From Stomatobaculum sp. F0698 (lineage in GTDB: Bacteria > Bacillota > Clostridia > Lachnospirales > Lachnospiraceae), in contig NZ_CP130060.1 of the NCBI RefSeq assembly GCF_030644385.1, positions 1,736,001 to 1,800,000 on the forward strand: DNA of 64,000 nt, written 5' to 3'. Shown piece by piece: positions 1-8,410 of the stretch (position 1 is the stretch's first letter; each line of letters begins with the position of its first letter). The position numbers were made by a program, and so were the translations under genes. The notes beneath the pieces are model-generated. The model was not told where the DNA came from. It saw nothing but the letters and a program-made list of their open reading frames with translations, and ran no database searches.

Positions 1-1490
1 AGCGCATCGACGATACGCTCGATGACCGCTCCGACGAAAAGCAGGAGAACGGCAAGTACGCGTTGCAGGGCGCCGGTGTCATCATCGACAACGCGAGCAA
101 TGCCGTGGTCGCAATTGTCGGCGGTCGCGGCACGGACGATGCCTACAACCGCGGCTTCCTTGCGCGCCGTCAGCCGGGCTCCACGATTAAGCCCCTGCTC
201 GACTACGCGCCCGCCTTTGAGACCGGATACTTCTATCCTTCCTACGTCATTGAAGACCACGAGTTTGCGGGTGGCCCGAAGAATTCCGGCGGCGGCTACC
301 GCGGTTCCGTCACGCTGCGCGAGGCGCTGAACCGCTCACTCAATACGGTGGCTTGGCAGCTGCTCCAGAAGATTGATGTAAAAACCGGTCTCTCCTACCT
401 CGGCAAGATGGAGTTCTCCTCCCTCTCCTGGCAGGACAGCACCGCAGCCGCGGTCTCGATCGGCGGCTTCACCTACGGCACCCGCGTGGTCGATATGGCC
501 AAGGGCTTTTCGACCCTCGCGAACATGGGTGTCTACGACGACAAAACCTGCCTCCGCTCCGTGATTTACGAGCGAACCGAGCAGGAAGTGATTCCGATCA
601 CAACCAGGCAGACCCAGGTCTACACCGAGGGCACGGCCTACATGATCACGGATATCTTAAAGGGCACCATGGACAAGTCCTACGGCACCGGCCGCGGCCT
701 GGACATTGACGGACAGCAGGCAGCCGGTAAGACCGGTACCGCAAACGACTCAAAGGACACATGGTTCTGCGGCTACACCCGCTATTACACCGCCGCGGTC
801 TGGGTCGGCTACGATACGCCGCGCGCCATGCCCGGCATCTACGGCGCGACCGTCTCCGGAAGAATCTGGAAGAATGTCATGACCGACATCCACGAAGATC
901 TGCCGGAAAAGGATTGGGTTCGCCCGGATACAGTGGAACTTGCCTACTTCAAGAGTTCCACCGGCGAACGCGTCGACTACAACACCGGCGAGAAGGACCT
1001 CTTTAACACCGCGATTGACAGCAGCGCGCGGAGCGCCTATGAGAATGCACACGGCACCTCCGTGGCGGACCCGAACGCAAACCGCGTGATTGAGGACGAT
1101 GAACTCCCGAGCGAGACCAGCTCCGTCGAAGAGAGTTCGGAAGAAATCGAGAGTCTTGAGAACTACGAGACCTCCGCCCACGTCACGGCGGCCACCGGTG
1201 TGACCGGGGTAAACGGCGGTCCGGGTGTTAATCCCCGCGAATATACGCGCGAACATACCCGCGAAACCACGACGGCAAGCGAAAGCTCCCCGCAGGAGAC
1301 GACCGCTCGCCGCACGCACGCCGAGACCACGGTCGCGGAACCGGCACCTACCGTCAGTGCGCCGAACGCCAATGTAAACGGCCCCGGCGGACAGCTCCAC
1401 ACTTCCGCGGCCGAGACCAAGGGCCCCGGCGCCGGACTGGACAGTCCCGGCAGCGACGGCCAGGTAATTCCCCGCCCGGGTGTGCACTGA
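1..1490 (+). CDS. Class A penicillin-binding protein, C-terminal part (5' end outside window)
   Basis: The frame is open from the left edge, so only the transpeptidase half of a bifunctional glycosyltransferase/transpeptidase is visible. The three penicillin-binding motifs are present: SxxK as STIK (bases 180-191), SxN as SLN (336-344) and KTG as KTGTA (from 729). The enzyme would cross-link peptidoglycan on the outer face of the membrane. After the transpeptidase domain the last 130 or so residues are low complexity, rich in Ser, Thr, Glu, Gly and Pro, as in the disordered tails of Firmicutes PBP1A proteins. A TTG at 63 is only an internal codon because homologous sequence continues upstream. 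A strong hairpin terminator follows the stop. Confidence 0.93.
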   Translation, partial: RIDDTLDDRSDEKQENGKYALQGAGVIIDNASNAVVAIVGGRGTDDAYNRGFLARRQPGSTIKPLLDYAPAFETGYFYPSYVIEDHEFAGGPKNSGGGYRGSVTLREALNRSLNTVAWQLLQKIDVKTGLSYLGKMEFSSLSWQDSTAAAVSIGGFTYGTRVVDMAKGFSTLANMGVYDDKTCLRSVIYERTEQEVIPITTRQTQVYTEGTAYMITDILKGTMDKSYGTGRGLDIDGQQAAGKTGTANDSKDTWFCGYTRYYTAAVWVGYDTPRAMPGIYGATVSGRIWKNVMTDIHEDLPEKDWVRPDTVELAYFKSSTGERVDYNTGEKDLFNTAIDSSARSAYENAHGTSVADPNANRVIEDDELPSETSSVEESSEEIESLENYETSAHVTAATGVTGVNGGPGVNPREYTREHTRETTTASESSPQETTARRTHAETTVAEPAPTVSAPNANVNGPGGQLHTSAAETKGPGAGLDSPGSDGQVIPRPGVH

Positions 1491-1517
1491 CGGCTTTCAC
1501 CGCCGAATAGAAATCAG

Positions 1518-1559
1518 AAAAATCCCTGCTCTGCCGATTGCGGCAAAGCAGGGATTTTT
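1518..1559 (+). terminator. Intrinsic terminator after the PBP gene
   Basis: Arms 1518-1530 and 1547-1559 are fully complementary (13 bp, AAAAATCCCTGCT and its complement). A smaller inner pairing CTGCC/GGCAA narrows the loop. The 3' arm ends in five T. The A-run on the other side would let it act on the minus strand as well. Confidence 0.85.
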
Positions 1560-1590
1560 GTGTAGGTTCTTTTGTTTTTCGGCGCTGTCG

Positions 1591-1627
1591 CTGCTTTTCC
1601 TGCGCACCGCAAGCGCAGGGAAAGCAG
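1591..1627. repeat. Inverted repeat downstream of malQ
   Basis: A 15-bp inverted repeat with one mismatch (1591-1605 and 1613-1627, 7-base loop) lies just past the malQ stop. On the minus strand it is not followed by a clear T-run, so it may be a weak terminator or an mRNA-stabilising hairpin. Confidence 0.5.
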
Positions 1628-1639
1628 CTTTATGTAAAC

Positions 1640-3313
1640 TTAAGCTTCCGCGTTCGACGTATCGTTTTTCCCTCTGTCCGCTTCTCCCGCAGCTTCAAGG
1701 GATGCAGGCTCTTCGCTCTCCTTTGCCGCCTGTGTTTCGGCCGGCGCGGCTTCGAGCTCTGCCGGTACGGGAAGGGGCTCAGGCTCTCTGTCGTAAATCT
1801 CCGCGAGCATGCGGCAGTGCCAGATTAAGTGCTCGGTAAAACCGTTCTTCGGCATGCGCCACTGCCAGTTTCCGCCCGCCGTACTCGGCACATTGATGCG
1901 CGCCTCGTTGCCTAAGCCAAGGTAATCCCACATCGGGATGATGACCGTGTCCGCGACACTCGCGAGCACGGTGCGAATGCAGTCCCAGTAGAGATCGCTC
2001 TCCGGCGTGTGCTCCGAGCCCTGATAGCGCAGCATGCGGAGACGCACCGCCTCATTTTGCTTGCGTATCCAGCCCATGATCGGCTCGTTGTCGTGCGTTC
2101 CGGTGTAGGCGACGCAGTTTCTCTCATAGCGGTGCGGCAGGTAGAGATTTCGGCTGTCGGAATCATAGGCAAATTCCAGTACCTTCATGGGCGGGAAGCC
2201 GCTCTCCTTCACCATTTGAATGACACTCTCCGTCATGAAGCCCAAGTCCTCCGCAATGATGGGCAGGGGCTTTCCGAGCTCCTTTGCGATTGCCTTGAAG
2301 AGCCCGACACCGGGGCCCGGTTTCCAACTTCCATCCTTGGCCGGTTTGCCCGCCGGAATCGCAAAGTACTCGTCGAAGCCGCGGAAGTGATCCATACGGA
2401 TGCAGTCGTAAATCGAGAGACTGTATTCCATGCGCTGTGCCCACCAGGCATAGCCGCTTCTCTTGTGATAGTCCCAGTCATAGAGCGGATTTCCCCAGAG
2501 CTGTCCGTCCGGCGAGAAATAATCCGGCGGGCAGCCTGCCACCGCTTCCGGCTTGCCCTCTTCGTCGAGCTGAAAGAGCTCGGGATGCGCCCAGGCATCC
2601 GCGGAATCCGGCGCCACATAAATCGGGAGATCTCCGATTATCGTAATGCCGTGAGCGGCCGCATACTCTTTTAAACGGCTCCACTGCTCGTGGAACAAAA
2701 CCTGCGTCCAGGCGTAATAGTCAATCTCCGCCTCGTGGCTCGCCGTAAAGCTGCGGAGCGCAGCGCTGTCGCGTCCTTTAAGCGGCGCTTCCCACTCGAG
2801 ATAGCTCTTACCGCCCTGGGAGTCTTTGACGGCGCGATAGAGGCAGTATTCGCGTGTCTCCGGGTGCAAGGCCGCCACCGCCGCCTGATACGTTGCTCTG
2901 TCCTTGGTGCGACGCACGGCATCCTCGCCCACACTTTCGCTTCCGTTCAGGCTCTCGCGAAAACGCCGGTGCGCAAGGCGCAACAGCTTCTCACGCGACT
3001 CATAGATATGACCGTAGTCTATTTTCCCCTCGTCACCGCAGTGACGCTCGCCGGAAAGTTCCTCCTCGGTGAGCAGACCCAGCGCTTTGAGTTCCTCCAA
3101 ATCGATAAAATACGGATTGCCCGCAAAACTGGAGAAGGACTGATAGGGCGAATCGCCGTATCCGGTGGGCCCGAGCGGCAAAATCTGCCAATAGCTCTGT
3201 CCCGCCTCCTTCAGGCAGTCAATCCATCGGTAGGCTTCGATTGAGAAGGAACCGATTCCAAAGTCGCCCGGAAGACTGAATACCGGGAGCAAAATTCCGG
3301 CTGCACGTTTCAT
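1640..3313 (-). CDS. malQ: 4-alpha-glucanotransferase (amylomaltase)
   Basis: GH77 cytoplasmic enzyme that moves alpha-1,4-glucan segments between maltodextrins, working in glycogen and maltodextrin turnover. The catalytic motifs are intact: nucleophile region RMDHFRGF, acid/base region IIAEDLG and stabiliser region GTHDNEP. The N-terminal ILLPVFSLPGDFGIGSF is typical. The protein is about 557 residues because a 45-residue Ala/Glu-rich disordered tail follows the conserved end. Its ATG overlaps the stop of the upstream GlgB-like gene (ATGA at 3310-3313), so the two are translationally coupled. The partner has lost its active site, so MalQ is the only evident active glucan enzyme of the pair. 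Confidence 0.95.
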   Translation of the reverse strand: MKRAAGILLPVFSLPGDFGIGSFSIEAYRWIDCLKEAGQSYWQILPLGPTGYGDSPYQSFSSFAGNPYFIDLEELKALGLLTEEELSGERHCGDEGKIDYGHIYESREKLLRLAHRRFRESLNGSESVGEDAVRRTKDRATYQAAVAALHPETREYCLYRAVKDSQGGKSYLEWEAPLKGRDSAALRSFTASHEAEIDYYAWTQVLFHEQWSRLKEYAAAHGITIIGDLPIYVAPDSADAWAHPELFQLDEEGKPEAVAGCPPDYFSPDGQLWGNPLYDWDYHKRSGYAWWAQRMEYSLSIYDCIRMDHFRGFDEYFAIPAGKPAKDGSWKPGPGVGLFKAIAKELGKPLPIIAEDLGFMTESVIQMVKESGFPPMKVLEFAYDSDSRNLYLPHRYERNCVAYTGTHDNEPIMGWIRKQNEAVRLRMLRYQGSEHTPESDLYWDCIRTVLASVADTVIIPMWDYLGLGNEARINVPSTAGGNWQWRMPKNGFTEHLIWHCRMLAEIYDREPEPLPVPAELEAAPAETQAAKESEEPASLEAAGEADRGKNDTSNAEA

Positions 3314-5754
3314 TTTTTATTCTCCATTCCCATTGCGCGGTCAATCCGTTTCTTCGCTGCGCCCGCGACATCCGCAGCCTTTCCGGCAACGCCCGCGGCC
3401 TTTCTGCCGGCCGCATCCTTTGCCTTACCCGCCGCATTTTTTGCCTTGCCCGCAACGTCCGCGGCTTTTCCGGCGACACCCGCCGCCTTTTTCCCGGCAG
3501 CATCCGCCGCCTTCTCAAGAAGACTCTCGGGCTTCTGCTTTGCCTTGATTTCCTCGCTCTTTTCCGTTTCCGCACGCGGCGTCACTTTCTTCTCCGGCTC
3601 CCGCTTCTTGCAGGCAAAGAAGAGCGCACTGTATGCGGGCAAGCGAATGCCGATGCCAAGCTCCTTGTCATCGACCTCCATCGCGCGGGCCGGCAGCGCG
3701 CGCGGGTTCAAAAGTCCGCTGCCGCCGAAGCGCTCCTCATCGGTCGTGAAAATCTCCTTATAGCTGCCCGCATAGGGAACACCCAGATTGAAGCGCGGGT
3801 AGCTCGTGCCCGAGAAGTTGACGGCAACCAGGAGATCTTCGGAAGCCGCGCGCCGAAGGAATACCACCACGTTCTCCTCGTAGGAGTGGCAGTTTAAGAA
3901 GGTAAAGCCCTCGGTGTCTCCGTCTCCCTCGTAGAGCGCCGGATGCTCCAAATAAAACGCATTCAGCGCTTCGGAGCAGGCCGCGAGTTCCCGGTGCGAG
4001 GGGAAGTCAAGCAGCGAAAAGTCCAGCTCACCGCCGAGCTGTAGGGGCTCAAGCATGCCGAATTCCTGACCGGCAAAGAGTAACTTCTTCCCGGGGTGCG
4101 CCGTCACAAAGCCGAAGAAGGCGCGGAGCAGCGCAATTCTCTCCTCAAACGGCAGATAACCGAGCCGTCCCATGAGGGTGGGCTGCCGCTCGGAGAGCGC
4201 CGTGTGCGAGAGCGGCAGTACGTACTGCTCCGAGTACTGGTAGAGCTGCGCATAGGAGAGCTCGCCGTAGCGCTCGCTCTTTCCCGCCTCGTCCGCGCCG
4301 AGGTAAGAGAGCATGCCGTCCGCGAAGCCCTGGTTACAGCGGAAATCGAAGCCGAGACCGTCGTTCTTGACCGGCTCCGTGGTGCGCGGCCACTCGGCGC
4401 TGCCGTCCGCAATCAAAAGGAAGCCCGGCAGCTTTTTGTGCGCCATTAAGCTCAGACGACGCAGGAAGGACGCACCGTCCAGGTTCTCACCGCCGCCGTA
4501 GCAGTTCCGGTTCTCGTTTGCCCGATACCAGAGCGCCGAGGCCATGTCGATTACACGGACGCCGTCAATGTGAAATTCGTTTGCGAGGAAGCAGAGATTC
4601 GAGAAGAGGAAGGACTGCACCTCCGCACGACCGAAGCGGAACACCGCCGTATCTCCGCTGCCGTTCTCTTCGTAGAGTGTGCTTCCGTCAAAATAGTCGA
4701 GGCCCGCTTCTTCCCGCGGGAAGCGTACACAGCTCCAGTCCATGAGTACGCCGATGCCGGCACTGTGCAGCGCATTGACAAGCTTACGAAAGCCCGCGGC
4801 CGCGCCGAGCTTGGTGCTGAGCGTGAAATACGCGCTCGTCAAATAGCCGAGAGACGCCTCCTCCCGGGTCGCGAGCAGCGGCATGAGCAGCACATGTGTG
4901 TAGTGCATCTTGCCGAGGTAGGCGGGCAGGGACTCCGCGAGTTCCTCATAGGAAGCGCCCGCCGCAAAGCTCGCAAGATTCAGTTCATAGATGTTAATGG
5001 CCTGCTCGCCGGGGCGTTTTCCGAAGCGCAGGGCGCGCTCTTCCAGATAGGCCTCATCCTCCCAGGCAAAGGGCGTTTCCGCAGCCGCCACCGCGGAAGC
5101 ACTGCCGCCTTCCGACTCGACCGCACGCGCATAAGGATCCGCGCGGAGCAAAATTTCCCGCGCGTAGGTTTTGATCTCGTACTTATAAAGCGCACCGGCT
5201 TCCACACCCGGCAGGAAAATCGCAAAAATACCGCTGTCGCCCATGCGGCGCAGCTCGTGTACTCTGCCGTCCCAGTTGTTGAAGTCGCCGACCACCGAGA
5301 CGCGCATGGCATTCGGCGCAAAGACCGCGAAGCGAATGCCGGAAACACCGCCCATCTTCTTCTCGTGTGCGCCCAAAAAGCTCTGTGCCGCCGTGCTCTC
5401 ACCGGCCTTATATTTCCGGAGTTCCCCCTCCGGGAGTTCCGGCATAAAGCGGTAAGGATCCTCACACTCGAGCTCGCTTCCGTCTTCTTCCGTGAGTACA
5501 AAGCGATAGCGGGGTGCTTCCTTTTCCCCGGGAATCAGACAGGCAAAAAAGCCGCTCTCATCGACCTGTTCCATGGGAACTTTGGTCTTTCCGTATACCA
5601 GCGCTGCGCTCTCCCGTCCCGGGAAAAATGCCTGCACGAGAATTCCCTTGTCTGTCTTATGCGGTCCCAAAATGGCATGCGGGTCTTCGGACTCCGAGTA
5701 AACAATCTCCTCGACCGCTGCCCAGTCCATTACCTCGTAAAGCTCTCGTTCCAT
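3310..5754 (-). CDS. GlgB-like protein with degenerate active site and Lys/Ala/Gly-rich tail
   Basis: The architecture is that of a 1,4-alpha-glucan branching enzyme: an N-terminal N1/CBM48-like part (DPHAILGPH near residue 25, GDFNNWDG near 155), a GH13 barrel from YELNL and an all-beta C-domain. Every catalytic position appears changed. Region I is DWSCVRFP (residues 339-346) instead of DWVPxHFP. The nucleophile motif RVDAVAS is RVIDMAS (400-406). The acid/base motif AEEST is ADGSA (449-453). The stabiliser motif SHDEVVHGK is SHTALSERQ (from 516). The HQDW segment is missing. The last 80 or so residues are repeats such as GKAADVAGKAKNAAGKAKDA, resembling LEA or histone-H1-like tails. RBS AGGAGGGAG precedes the ATG. 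It is probably a non-catalytic glucan-binding or scaffold protein coupled to malQ. The homology is sure; the function is inferred. Confidence 0.85.
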   Translation of the reverse strand: MERELYEVMDWAAVEEIVYSESEDPHAILGPHKTDKGILVQAFFPGRESAALVYGKTKVPMEQVDESGFFACLIPGEKEAPRYRFVLTEEDGSELECEDPYRFMPELPEGELRKYKAGESTAAQSFLGAHEKKMGGVSGIRFAVFAPNAMRVSVVGDFNNWDGRVHELRRMGDSGIFAIFLPGVEAGALYKYEIKTYAREILLRADPYARAVESEGGSASAVAAAETPFAWEDEAYLEERALRFGKRPGEQAINIYELNLASFAAGASYEELAESLPAYLGKMHYTHVLLMPLLATREEASLGYLTSAYFTLSTKLGAAAGFRKLVNALHSAGIGVLMDWSCVRFPREEAGLDYFDGSTLYEENGSGDTAVFRFGRAEVQSFLFSNLCFLANEFHIDGVRVIDMASALWYRANENRNCYGGGENLDGASFLRRLSLMAHKKLPGFLLIADGSAEWPRTTEPVKNDGLGFDFRCNQGFADGMLSYLGADEAGKSERYGELSYAQLYQYSEQYVLPLSHTALSERQPTLMGRLGYLPFEERIALLRAFFGFVTAHPGKKLLFAGQEFGMLEPLQLGGELDFSLLDFPSHRELAACSEALNAFYLEHPALYEGDGDTEGFTFLNCHSYEENVVVFLRRAASEDLLVAVNFSGTSYPRFNLGVPYAGSYKEIFTTDEERFGGSGLLNPRALPARAMEVDDKELGIGIRLPAYSALFFACKKREPEKKVTPRAETEKSEEIKAKQKPESLLEKAADAAGKKAAGVAGKAADVAGKAKNAAGKAKDAAGRKAAGVAGKAADVAGAAKKRIDRAMGMENKK

Positions 5755-5844
5755 GCAGCTCCCTCCTGCTTGTCATTGATGTCCTTAGTTTATCACAGCA
5801 ACGCCTGCTTTTGCCACTGCGCGACGGCCGGAAACGAATATTCC

Positions 5845-5874
5845 TTGCACTCTCCGCCTTCTATAGACTATACT
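5845..5874 (+). promoter_or_regulatory. Sigma-A promoter of first signal peptidase gene
   Basis: TTGCAC (5845-5850), an 18-base spacer and TATACT (5869-5874). Transcription would start near 5881, leaving a leader of about 33 bases to the GTG start at 5914. Confidence 0.65.
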
Positions 5875-5913
5875 GTTCCCTGTTATGACCAAATGAAATC
5901 GGAGGTGAGTCAG

Positions 5914-6465
5914 GTGGCAAGATTCAGACGAAAGAAACAAGAGAATAATGCGCTCCGTGAACTGTTAAGCTGGGTTCAGATTATTGTGGTCGCGGCAGTC
6001 ATTGCCTTTATCCTCAACAACTTTTTGATTGCAAATTCCCGTGTTCCCACCGGGTCCATGGAAAATACCATCATGGCAGGCGACCGTGTCATCGGCTCCC
6101 GCCTCTCCTACCGCTTCGGTGAACCGAAGCGCGGCGATGTAATCATCTTCCGCTGGCCGGACGATGAAAAAGTGCTCTTTGTAAAGCGCATCATCGGCAT
6201 GCCGGGCGACAAGGTCACCGTGCGAGACGGCAAAGTCTATCTGAACGATTCCGAGACTCCGCTCGAAGAGAGCTATATCAAGGAACCCATGGTCGCGGAA
6301 TCCCCGAAGAGCTTCACTGTTCCGGAGGGCGCCTACTTCTGTATGGGCGATAACCGCAACGAGTCCATGGATGCGCGCTACTGGAAGAATCCCTATGTCT
6401 ACAAAAACAAAATACTTGCGAAAGTTCTGTTCCGCTACTGGCCGGGGATTAAAGGCATACACTAA
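5914..6465 (+). CDS. Signal peptidase I (first of two)
   Basis: Membrane-bound Ser/Lys protease that removes signal peptides from exported proteins. The 183-residue product has one N-terminal membrane span (about 20-41), the catalytic Ser48 in VPTGSM and Lys91 in VKRIIGMPGD, and the late box GDNRNES. I chose GTG 5914 because GGAGGTGA (5901-5908) sits 5 bases before it. An in-frame ATG at 5893 lacks a ribosome site and lies too close to the predicted transcription start. A terminator separates it from a second, very similar gene, so the pair is a tandem duplication with independently expressed copies. Confidence 0.95.
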   Translation: MARFRRKKQENNALRELLSWVQIIVVAAVIAFILNNFLIANSRVPTGSMENTIMAGDRVIGSRLSYRFGEPKRGDVIIFRWPDDEKVLFVKRIIGMPGDKVTVRDGKVYLNDSETPLEESYIKEPMVAESPKSFTVPEGAYFCMGDNRNESMDARYWKNPYVYKNKILAKVLFRYWPGIKGIH

Positions 6466-6475
6466 AGCACATGCA

Positions 6476-6512
6476 AACTGTGACGGCACCGACCGGTGCC
6501 GTCACAGTTTTT
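6476..6512 (+). terminator. Intrinsic terminator between the two signal peptidase genes
   Basis: A perfect 15-bp stem (6476-6490 with 6495-6509), loop GACC, then a run of T to 6512. Confidence 0.9.
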
Positions 6513-6531
6513 GCTTATGAAAGGAGTTACC

Positions 6532-7083
6532 ATGACAGAATCCGAACCGAAGCGGGAGGGCAAAAAGTCGCGCCCCGAGTGGCTTGATTGGCTCCAGATT
6601 ATTGTTGTCGCGGCCATCCTGGCCTTTGTGCTGAACAACTTTGTCATTGCCAACGCGCGCGTGCCCACCGGTTCCATGATTACAACCATCATGCCGGGCG
6701 ATCGCGTGATCGGCTCCCGCCTCGCCTATCGCTTCGAAGCACCGAAGCGCGGCGATATCATCATCTTTCACGCGCCCGATGAGCCGGAGACCCTCTATGT
6801 AAAGCGTATCATCGGCATGCCGGGCGACAAGGTCACGATTCGGGACGGCCAGGTCTACTTAAACGATTCCGAGACCCCGCTCGAGGAATCCTACATCAAA
6901 GAGCCCATGAAGCCTGCGGCTTTACAGGAGTTTCAGGTGCCCGAAGGCGCTTACTTCTGCATGGGCGATAACCGAAACGGCTCGGTGGACGCGCGCTACT
7001 GGAAAAATCACTATGTCTACAGCGATAAGATTGTCGCAAAGGTACTGTTCCGCTACTGGCCCGGCATCAAGCCGCTCAAATAA
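6532..7083 (+). CDS. Signal peptidase I (second of two)
   Basis: A 183-residue paralogue of the preceding gene and exactly the same length. It has the same single membrane span, VPTGSM catalytic serine, VKRIIGMPGDKVT catalytic lysine region and GDNRNGS box. Identity is very high from the VYLNDSETPLEESYIKEPM segment onward, while the N-terminal 20 residues differ. ATG 6532 follows AAGGAG with 6-base spacing; an earlier in-frame GTG (6496) lies inside the terminator stem and is rejected. No separate promoter is obvious between the terminator and the RBS, so expression may depend on read-through or a weak promoter. Confidence 0.95.
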   Translation: MTESEPKREGKKSRPEWLDWLQIIVVAAILAFVLNNFVIANARVPTGSMITTIMPGDRVIGSRLAYRFEAPKRGDIIIFHAPDEPETLYVKRIIGMPGDKVTIRDGQVYLNDSETPLEESYIKEPMKPAALQEFQVPEGAYFCMGDNRNGSVDARYWKNHYVYSDKIVAKVLFRYWPGIKPLK

Positions 7084-7104
7084 AAAGGACAAAGAAGCAA
7101 AGAA

Positions 7105-7140
7105 AGAGACACAATCCCCGGGGACTGTGTCTCTTTTTTT
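7105..7140 (+). terminator. Intrinsic terminator after second signal peptidase gene
   Basis: AGAGACACA pairs with TGTGTCTCT around a GC-rich core (TCCCCGGGGA) and runs into seven T ending at 7140. Confidence 0.88.
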
Positions 7141-7543
7141 GTTTCGGTGCTTTTTCGTTCCACGTTTTATCTCTTGTCTTTCTACTTTCGCCGTATTATC
7201 TTTCAACGCTTTCCCGTTCCGTGTTTTGTCTCTTGCACTTCACCTTTCGCGCTTCATTTCTCTGCGCTGTGTCGTTTGACGCCTTGCCTCTGCACTTTGC
7301 CTTTCGTGCTTTGCCTCCCCTGCGTTATCGGTCGACGCCGGATTCTTCATCACTTCGTCTCTTGCACTTCACCTTTCGCGCTTCATTTCTCTGTGCTGTG
7401 TCGTTTGGCGCCTTGTCTCTTACATTTCGTCTCTCAGTTTCTTACTTTCCATATTGCGCCGCGCGTAGGGCACTTTCCGAACCGCCCGTTTCTAAGCATC
7501 ATTGCTTTCGCTGCCGCGCATCTACCATGCCGCCTTTATAAAA
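7141..7543. other. Gene-free, pyrimidine-rich stretch
   Basis: About 400 bases without a convincing gene. The plus strand is strongly pyrimidine-biased (many TTTCG, CTTTC and CTTGC runs), so the overlapping open frames here are compositional artefacts. It contains the 59-bp direct repeat annotated separately. Confidence 0.6.
7228..7415. repeat. Pair of 59-bp direct repeats
   Basis: Copy 1 is 7228-7286 and copy 2 is 7357-7415, offset 129 bases, with two mismatches by eye. They begin GTCTCTTGCACTTCACC and end CGCCTTG. No gene or hairpin explains them. Confidence 0.8.
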
Positions 7544-8224
7544 TTATGTCAACCTTACATTGTGAAATCCGACTATGTCTCTTTCGCGCTTTTGATAGTC
7601 CTCCCGGATGCGCTCGCCCCAGTTCCGGTCAAGGGCCGATTTCTCTCTGAGCGTGAGTATGGCCTCTCCGACCGCCTCATAATTCAGCGCAATGCCCGCG
7701 CTGTCACAGTTGTAGCGAACCGCCCGGTCCGCGCCTATGCCGAAGCGGCTTGCCGCTGCCACAGCATCCATATTCGCACCGAGAAAGAGAAACTCCCAGC
7801 CGTACTTTTCCTTCTGCCGCTCAATGAGCCGCTTTACTTCCGCATAGCCGTAGCGGCGACTCGCGTTTTCCTGCCCGTCCGTGGTGATCACAAAGAGGGT
7901 GTGCGCCGGTCTCTCGTCTTCGCTTGCCCTGCGGTGTAGCTCTCCGATGTGCCGTATCGCACCGCCGATTGCATCGAGCAGCGCGGTACTGCCGCCGACA
8001 CGGTAGTCTTGAAGGCTGAGGGGCTCCACCCGCTTGATATCTTCACGGTCGTGCAGCACCTCCGTCTCGTTGCTGAATAAGAGAGTCGAGAGCAGAGCCT
8101 CGCCCTCCGCCTTTTTCTGCCGCTCCAGCATGGCATTGAAGCCCCCTATAGTATCTGTTTCCAAGCCTCCCATGGAGCCGCTGCGATCCAGAATAAATAC
8201 GATTTCGGTCAAACTTTCTTTCAT
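7544..8224 (-). CDS. VWA-domain protein
   Basis: A 226-residue protein that is almost entirely a von Willebrand factor A domain. The metal-binding MIDAS is complete: DRSGS at residues 13-17, the threonine in GGSTALLDA and the aspartate in TTDGQEN. It has no signal peptide or membrane segment, so it should be cytosolic and mediate metal-dependent protein binding. The start has a good ribosome site (GGGAGGAAAG). It lies 186 bases downstream of a macrodomain gene on the same strand, and VWA and macro proteins co-occur in bacterial stress and ADP-ribose-related gene neighbourhoods. The specific partner is unknown. Confidence 0.85.
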   Translation of the reverse strand: MKESLTEIVFILDRSGSMGGLETDTIGGFNAMLERQKKAEGEALLSTLLFSNETEVLHDREDIKRVEPLSLQDYRVGGSTALLDAIGGAIRHIGELHRRASEDERPAHTLFVITTDGQENASRRYGYAEVKRLIERQKEKYGWEFLFLGANMDAVAAASRFGIGADRAVRYNCDSAGIALNYEAVGEAILTLREKSALDRNWGERIREDYQKRERDIVGFHNVRLT

Positions 8225-8410
8225 TGCGCTTTCCTCCCGCCGTTTTCATTTGACTGCTCTGTTGCACGGAAACCGTTGCGTCCGCCAACGCAACCTCTAT
8301 ACCATATGCTTGTTTCACAGAGCCGATACACTTGTCTCACTGACAAGGAGAGCATAGCGCTTTTGACAGCGGGAGGGGTCGCCTCACAAGCGACATTTGA
8401 TTCGGCGTTC

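Noticed and set aside
4570..5913. Long plus-strand open frame running into the first signal peptidase (631 codons in total)
   Set aside because: Its first 440 or so codons are antisense to the GlgB-like gene and show no protein-like features; promoter and RBS place the real start at GTG 5914.
7147..7650. Open frames across the pyrimidine-rich region
   Set aside because: Explained by lack of purine-rich stop codons on that strand; repetitive, no RBS, and partly antisense to the VWA gene.
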